A stretch of 64,000 nt of DNA from Chthonomonadaceae bacterium. GTDB taxonomy: Bacteria; Armatimonadota; Chthonomonadetes; Chthonomonadales; Chthonomonadaceae. Positions within the stretch are counted from its first letter, which is position 1; the number at the start of each line of letters is the position of its first letter. The position numbers and the translations under genes were made by a program. Under the pieces are notes generated by a model that was given only the letters and a program-made list of their open reading frames with translations, searched no databases and was not told where the DNA came from. The stretch spans positions 1-64,000 of the forward strand of contig JANWZQ010000010.1 in NCBI GenBank assembly GCA_025054835.1, written 5' to 3'. Shown piece after piece: positions 60,816 to 64,000 of this stretch.

Positions 60816-61460
60816 ATGACAGGCCTGTTTGTAACATTCGAAGGCGTGGAAGGAGCAGGCAAAACAACGCAGGTAGCCCGATTGCGCGACGCACTCGAGC
60901 GCGACGGCTACTGCGTGACCGTCACACGCGAACCGGGCGGCGACACGCTCGCAGAAGGAGTGCGCGCCCTCCTGCTCTGTGGCGACGTAACACCACGCGC
61001 CGAACTCCTCCTGTTCCTGGCCGCACGCGCACAGAACACCGAACGGATCATCCGCCCCTGCCTCGCACAGGGCCACATCGTCCTCTGCGACCGCTTCATC
61101 GACTCCAGCGTGGCCTACCAGGGAGTCGCACGCGGATTGGGACGCGACGTGGTCGCCCGGCTCAACGCGTTCGCCACCGCACACCTGACCCCCGACATCA
61201 CCTTCCTTCTGGACCTGCCACCGGAACAGGGACTGCTCCGCATCCGCCAGGAGCAACACGACCGCATCGAGGCCGAAGGGCTCGACTTCCACATCCGGGT
61301 ACGAGAAGGATTTCTGGCAGAAGCGCAGAAAAATTCCCACAGGTTCCGCATCCTCGACGCGAACCTGCCACCGGACGCCCTGCACCGGGAAATCCTGCAA
61401 CACGTGTACCGTGTAGCAACCGGGCGGCACCTGCGCAGACGAGAAGAGAGTGAGATCTGA
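60816..61460 (+). CDS. tmk: Thymidylate kinase
   Basis: 214 residues, ATG 60816 after GAGGACAGGGA. P-loop FEGVEGAGKTTQ, TREPGGDTLAEGVR, LCDRFIDSSVAYQG (DR-Y type motif) and the LID-adjacent RIEAEGLDFHIRVREGFL. Phosphorylates dTMP to dTDP. Its stop overlaps the next start (TGATG). Pairing with the c-di-AMP receptor gene is also found in Firmicutes. Confidence 0.95.
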   Translation: MTGLFVTFEGVEGAGKTTQVARLRDALERDGYCVTVTREPGGDTLAEGVRALLLCGDVTPRAELLLFLAARAQNTERIIRPCLAQGHIVLCDRFIDSSVAYQGVARGLGRDVVARLNAFATAHLTPDITFLLDLPPEQGLLRIRQEQHDRIEAEGLDFHIRVREGFLAEAQKNSHRFRILDANLPPDALHREILQHVYRVATGRHLRRREESEI

Positions 61461-61789
61461 TGAAACTGGTGATCACCGTCGTCCACGACCGGGATAAAAA
61501 CAAAATTACCGAAGCCCTGCTGCGCAACGGGTTCAAATTCACCAAAATCGGTAGCACCGGCGGCTTCCTGCGAGAAGGCAACGTAACCCTCCTCATCGGT
61601 GTGGAAGGCAAAGAAGTCGAGAAGCTCATCCAGGTGATCCGTGAAAGCTGCAAAACCCGCGAACAGTTCGTCAACGTCCTGCCACCGGACGCCGCGCCCG
61701 TCGGAACGTTCATGCCCAGCCCGGTCAAAGTGCTCGTCGGCGGTGCCGTCTGCTTCGTCCTGGACGTCGAACGATTCGAACGCTTCTAG
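61460..61789 (+). CDS. darA: Cyclic-di-AMP receptor, DarA/PstA (YaaQ) family
   Basis: 109 residues, the family length. PII-like fold with MKLVITVVHDRDKNKITEAL, the GFKFTKIGSTGGFLREGNVT loop, LLIGVEGKEVEKLIQVI, REQFVNVLP and the closing VGGAVCFVLDVERFERF. Members bind c-di-AMP as trimers. Overlaps tmk by one base. No diadenylate cyclase is visible in the window. Confidence 0.93.
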   Translation: MKLVITVVHDRDKNKITEALLRNGFKFTKIGSTGGFLREGNVTLLIGVEGKEVEKLIQVIRESCKTREQFVNVLPPDAAPVGTFMPSPVKVLVGGAVCFVLDVERFERF

Positions 61790-61798
61790 GCCACCCCG

Positions 61799-63163
61799 AT
61801 GCCACTGGTCTTCGTGCACGGCGTCGCCGTACGCCAATCCGGCACCACACAGGAACAACAGGCAGTAGAAGCACGCAACGCCGCACTGCGCCACATCGCG
61901 TTCGCCGATCAGGTACGCCCCCCCGCACACCTGCACATCGAAAATCCCGGCTGGGGTGACCTGGGTGCCACCTTCGCATGGAACCTCGCCTCGGTCCCGA
62001 CACATCACCTGTCCCCGGCCCCGGAAACCCTGCCCCCTCCAGACGCCGGATGGCTGGCCCTGAGCGCCCCACCCCGCTCCCTCCCGAACGCAGCAACCTC
62101 CAGACACCCCCTGCTCACACTGGCCCGAACCACCTCGCTGGCACATGCCACCGACATCGCCTTCGCCGCAGCCATGACCTCCCCGCCAGCCCCCGGCCAT
62201 AGCGACGCGCTCGCCCTCCTCGCCGCCCGAACCATCGCCTACGCCGACGCCAACCCCCGGCCCGCATGGCTTCGCCACGTCCGCTCCGACTCCACCTTCC
62301 TGAAACGCCTCGTCCACGAAGCCATCCAATGGCAGAACCCGCAAGAAACCGGCACCGGGGCCACAGAGCGCGCCACCACCTGCCCGGAGGAGAGCCTGAC
62401 CGCCGCGCGAGACTGGTTGCAGGCCGGCGTGCAACAACTGGCACAGAACTGGAACACCCTCTGGCGCCACCTGCAGGACCACGCCAGCAACCGGATCGGC
62501 GACCTGAGCAGACCCCTGATCGGAGCGCTCCGACCCGCCGCAACCACCGCCATCGGCCGCTTCCTGGGCGACGTCCTCGTCTACCTCGACGAACGCGGCA
62601 CCCCGGAACACCCCGGCCCCATCGTCCGCCGGATCCTCGACGCCATCGAAACCGCCCTGCAACACCGAACCGCGGGCGACAACCGGCTCTACCTGATGGG
62701 ACACAGCATGGGCGGTAACATCCTGTACGACATCCTCACAGCCTACCGCCCCGACATCCCGTGCGACCTGCTCATCACCGTCGGATCGCAGGTAGGACTG
62801 CTGGAAGAACTCAAAATCTTCAAAAGCAGCAACCCGAACATCGGAGCCGACCGAACCATCCGCCGCGTGCCCCGCCCGCCCGGCGTCGCGCACTGGATCA
62901 ACCTGTTCGACCCGAACGACGTGCTGGGCTTCGGCACCGAAGGCATCTTCGCCGACGTCACCGACTGCGCGCTGGACATCGACACCCTGCCCCTCCTCTC
63001 GCACAACCTGTACTTCCAGCGACCACGCTTCTACGCGCGCCTGCGCGCCCACATCAACGGGGCGCTCCACACCACACGCCCCGCACAGGAAGAGACACTC
63101 GCGCCATGGCACTCTGGACACCGGAACAATGCCGGCAAGGCATCGCAGAAATTGGCCGACTGA
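61799..63163 (+). CDS. Alpha/beta-hydrolase (lipase-like)
   Basis: 454 residues. N-terminal strand MPLVFVHGVAVR with the oxyanion HG, then a long helical insertion (about 90-280). Nucleophile elbow YLMGHSMGGNILYDILTAY near residue 302, candidate acid in NLFDPNDVLGFG near 375 and His in LSHNLYF near 401. No signal peptide. Ten bases after darA without a clear ribosome binding site, so probably translated by coupling. Its last 58 bases overlap the class II aldolase start. Confidence 0.82.
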   Translation: MPLVFVHGVAVRQSGTTQEQQAVEARNAALRHIAFADQVRPPAHLHIENPGWGDLGATFAWNLASVPTHHLSPAPETLPPPDAGWLALSAPPRSLPNAATSRHPLLTLARTTSLAHATDIAFAAAMTSPPAPGHSDALALLAARTIAYADANPRPAWLRHVRSDSTFLKRLVHEAIQWQNPQETGTGATERATTCPEESLTAARDWLQAGVQQLAQNWNTLWRHLQDHASNRIGDLSRPLIGALRPAATTAIGRFLGDVLVYLDERGTPEHPGPIVRRILDAIETALQHRTAGDNRLYLMGHSMGGNILYDILTAYRPDIPCDLLITVGSQVGLLEELKIFKSSNPNIGADRTIRRVPRPPGVAHWINLFDPNDVLGFGTEGIFADVTDCALDIDTLPLLSHNLYFQRPRFYARLRAHINGALHTTRPAQEETLAPWHSGHRNNAGKASQKLAD

Positions 63164-63735
63164 TCTACGATCGACGCCTCTCCGATAGCGCCGGGGGCAA
63201 CCTGTCACAACGCGCCACCGACGGCAACATCTACATGTCCCCGCGCTACGCCGGCAGCCGCTACCACTGGCAACTGCGCCCCGACGACGTGATCTGCCTC
63301 TCGCCAGACGGACAGCTCCTGCAGGGCCACGGCGAACTCTCGCGCGAGGTACAGATGCATCTGGCCATCTACCAGGCCCTGCCCGAATGCCACGGCATCT
63401 GCCACGCACACCCCTACCACCTGCTGGTATTTGCCAGCGCCGAACTGCCCCTGCCACCACCCACAGAACAGACCGAAAAGTACGGCACCATCCCGCTGGC
63501 GCGGTTCGCCCCCTGCCACTCCCCGGACCTCGCTCGCGTGGTAGTCGAGGCCCTCCTGCCCCAGCGCGAAAAGCTGCGCAAGCACGCCATCGCCTGCCTC
63601 CTGCCACGGCACGGCATCACCATCGCCGGACGTGACCTGAACGACGCCTACGACGCATTGGAACGACTCGACGGGAGCGCCAAAATCTGGATCGATCGCG
63701 CCACCCTCCTGCGCGCCGACATCCTGCCCCGATAA
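63106..63735 (+). CDS. Class II aldolase/adducin-family protein
   Basis: 209 residues from ATG 63106, inside the hydrolase gene. Zinc-dependent aldolase pattern as in fuculose- or ribulose-phosphate enzymes: SDSAGGNLSQRA, YMSPRYAGSRY, catalytic Glu in GHGELSREVQMHLAIY, His pair in CHAHPYHLL and the later His in LLPRHGITIAG. Substrate not known; the adjacent Gfo/Idh gene suggests sugar metabolism. Confidence 0.88.
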   Translation: MALWTPEQCRQGIAEIGRLIYDRRLSDSAGGNLSQRATDGNIYMSPRYAGSRYHWQLRPDDVICLSPDGQLLQGHGELSREVQMHLAIYQALPECHGICHAHPYHLLVFASAELPLPPPTEQTEKYGTIPLARFAPCHSPDLARVVVEALLPQREKLRKHAIACLLPRHGITIAGRDLNDAYDALERLDGSAKIWIDRATLLRADILPR

Positions 63736-63785
63736 ACTACGCAACACACCGGCAGATGGCACCCAGCACAAGGAGAACATCAGAC

Positions 63786-64000
63786 ATGAGCCGAATCACA
63801 CGACGCAGTTTTCTGGAAATCTCCGCACTCACCGCAGCCGCGCTCACCGGAGCCGAATGGGCCGAACAGGCACAGGCCCGCACCCGCAAGCGCGGCATGG
63901 TCAACAACCGCATTCAGATCGCAGTCATCGGCACCAACGGACGCGGCATGGACCACGTCCGGAGCTTCGTGGAACGCGACGACGTGCAGATCGTGGCCAT
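63786..64000 (+). CDS. Tat-exported Gfo/Idh/MocA-family oxidoreductase (partial, cut by window end)
   Basis: 71 codons visible, ATG 63786 with AGGAG upstream. Twin-arginine signal TRRSFLEISALTAAALTGAE, then the Rossmann start IQIAVIGTNGRGMDHVRSFV and a beginning VQIVA. Same layout as the oxidoreductase at 23608. The rest lies beyond the window. Confidence 0.85.
   Translation, partial: MSRITRRSFLEISALTAAALTGAEWAEQAQARTRKRGMVNNRIQIAVIGTNGRGMDHVRSFVERDDVQIVA

Noticed and set aside
61115-63607. An 830-codon open frame on the minus strand
   Set aside because: Gly/Arg/Val-rich antisense of tmk, darA, hydrolase and aldolase genes, all of which have clear family motifs.

Overview
The window looks like part of a GC-rich chromosome from a member of the Armatimonadota (Chthonomonas/Fimbriimonas-like) or a close relative. 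This is inferred, not proven. The evidence is a type IV prepilin leader of the [20 protein letters not shown] / FPVFAQARE type with an H-X9-DG-like tail, a PEP-CTERM-type protein, many Tat-dependent Gfo/Idh-like oxidoreductases, carbohydrate enzymes (GH78, GH130, 3-keto-disaccharide hydrolase-like) and a dense, overlapping gene layout. There is no sign of a prophage or insertion sequence. The left edge is the last part of a CRISPR array with no cas genes in view.

Layout. 1-102: end of a CRISPR array. 185-2467: a glycosidase-like TIM-barrel protein. 2678-8080: a split carB (N-terminal half only) followed by a tight run of four poorly known genes. 8224-15882: GH78 rhamnosidase, subtilase with dockerin-like repeats, then leftward GH130, wecB and a small membrane protein. 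16193-22036: a complete oligopeptide ABC transporter operon (substrate-binding protein, two permeases, two ATPases). 22045-23504: thioredoxin reductase, divergent from a strong promoter that drives an unassigned structured RNA. 23608-30321: Gfo/Idh, FGE-like, thioesterase, amidase, HEAT-repeat, DUF4380-like and LPP20-like genes.

30318-41578 is the most striking part: nine leftward genes with gaps of a few bases or overlapping ends (pnuC follows after 54 bases). They encode two PQQ-type beta-propeller proteins (one membrane-anchored), a Tat lipoprotein NHL propeller, a tiny Tat/Cys protein, a Tat polyferredoxin, a NosR/NapH-like membrane FeS protein, a NuoE-NuoF fusion and a GltD-like FeS flavoprotein that has lost its pyridine-nucleotide domain, with the NMN transporter pnuC last. 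It reads as a membrane-linked NADH redox complex with no recognisable terminal enzyme.

41722-53829: protease, peptidase, tRNA-Arg(CCG), methyltransferase, phosphodiesterase, PEP-CTERM, small Zn-ribbon, STAS and beta-rich envelope genes. 53826-58955 holds a PF04185-type phosphoesterase, a prepilin broken by an in-frame TAA, and a DUF1080 hydrolase. Three intergenic promoters (49891, 56390, 58491) carry TTAA(C/T/G/A) units at an exact 11-base period, as in Firmicutes PhoP boxes. Two of them lead to short RNAs that end in intrinsic terminators, which suggests a small regulon. 58719-64000: a sigma-like/TPR protein coupled to a tiny repeat protein, then tmk-darA (c-di-AMP receptor), an alpha/beta hydrolase, a class II aldolase and the start of another Tat Gfo/Idh oxidoreductase.
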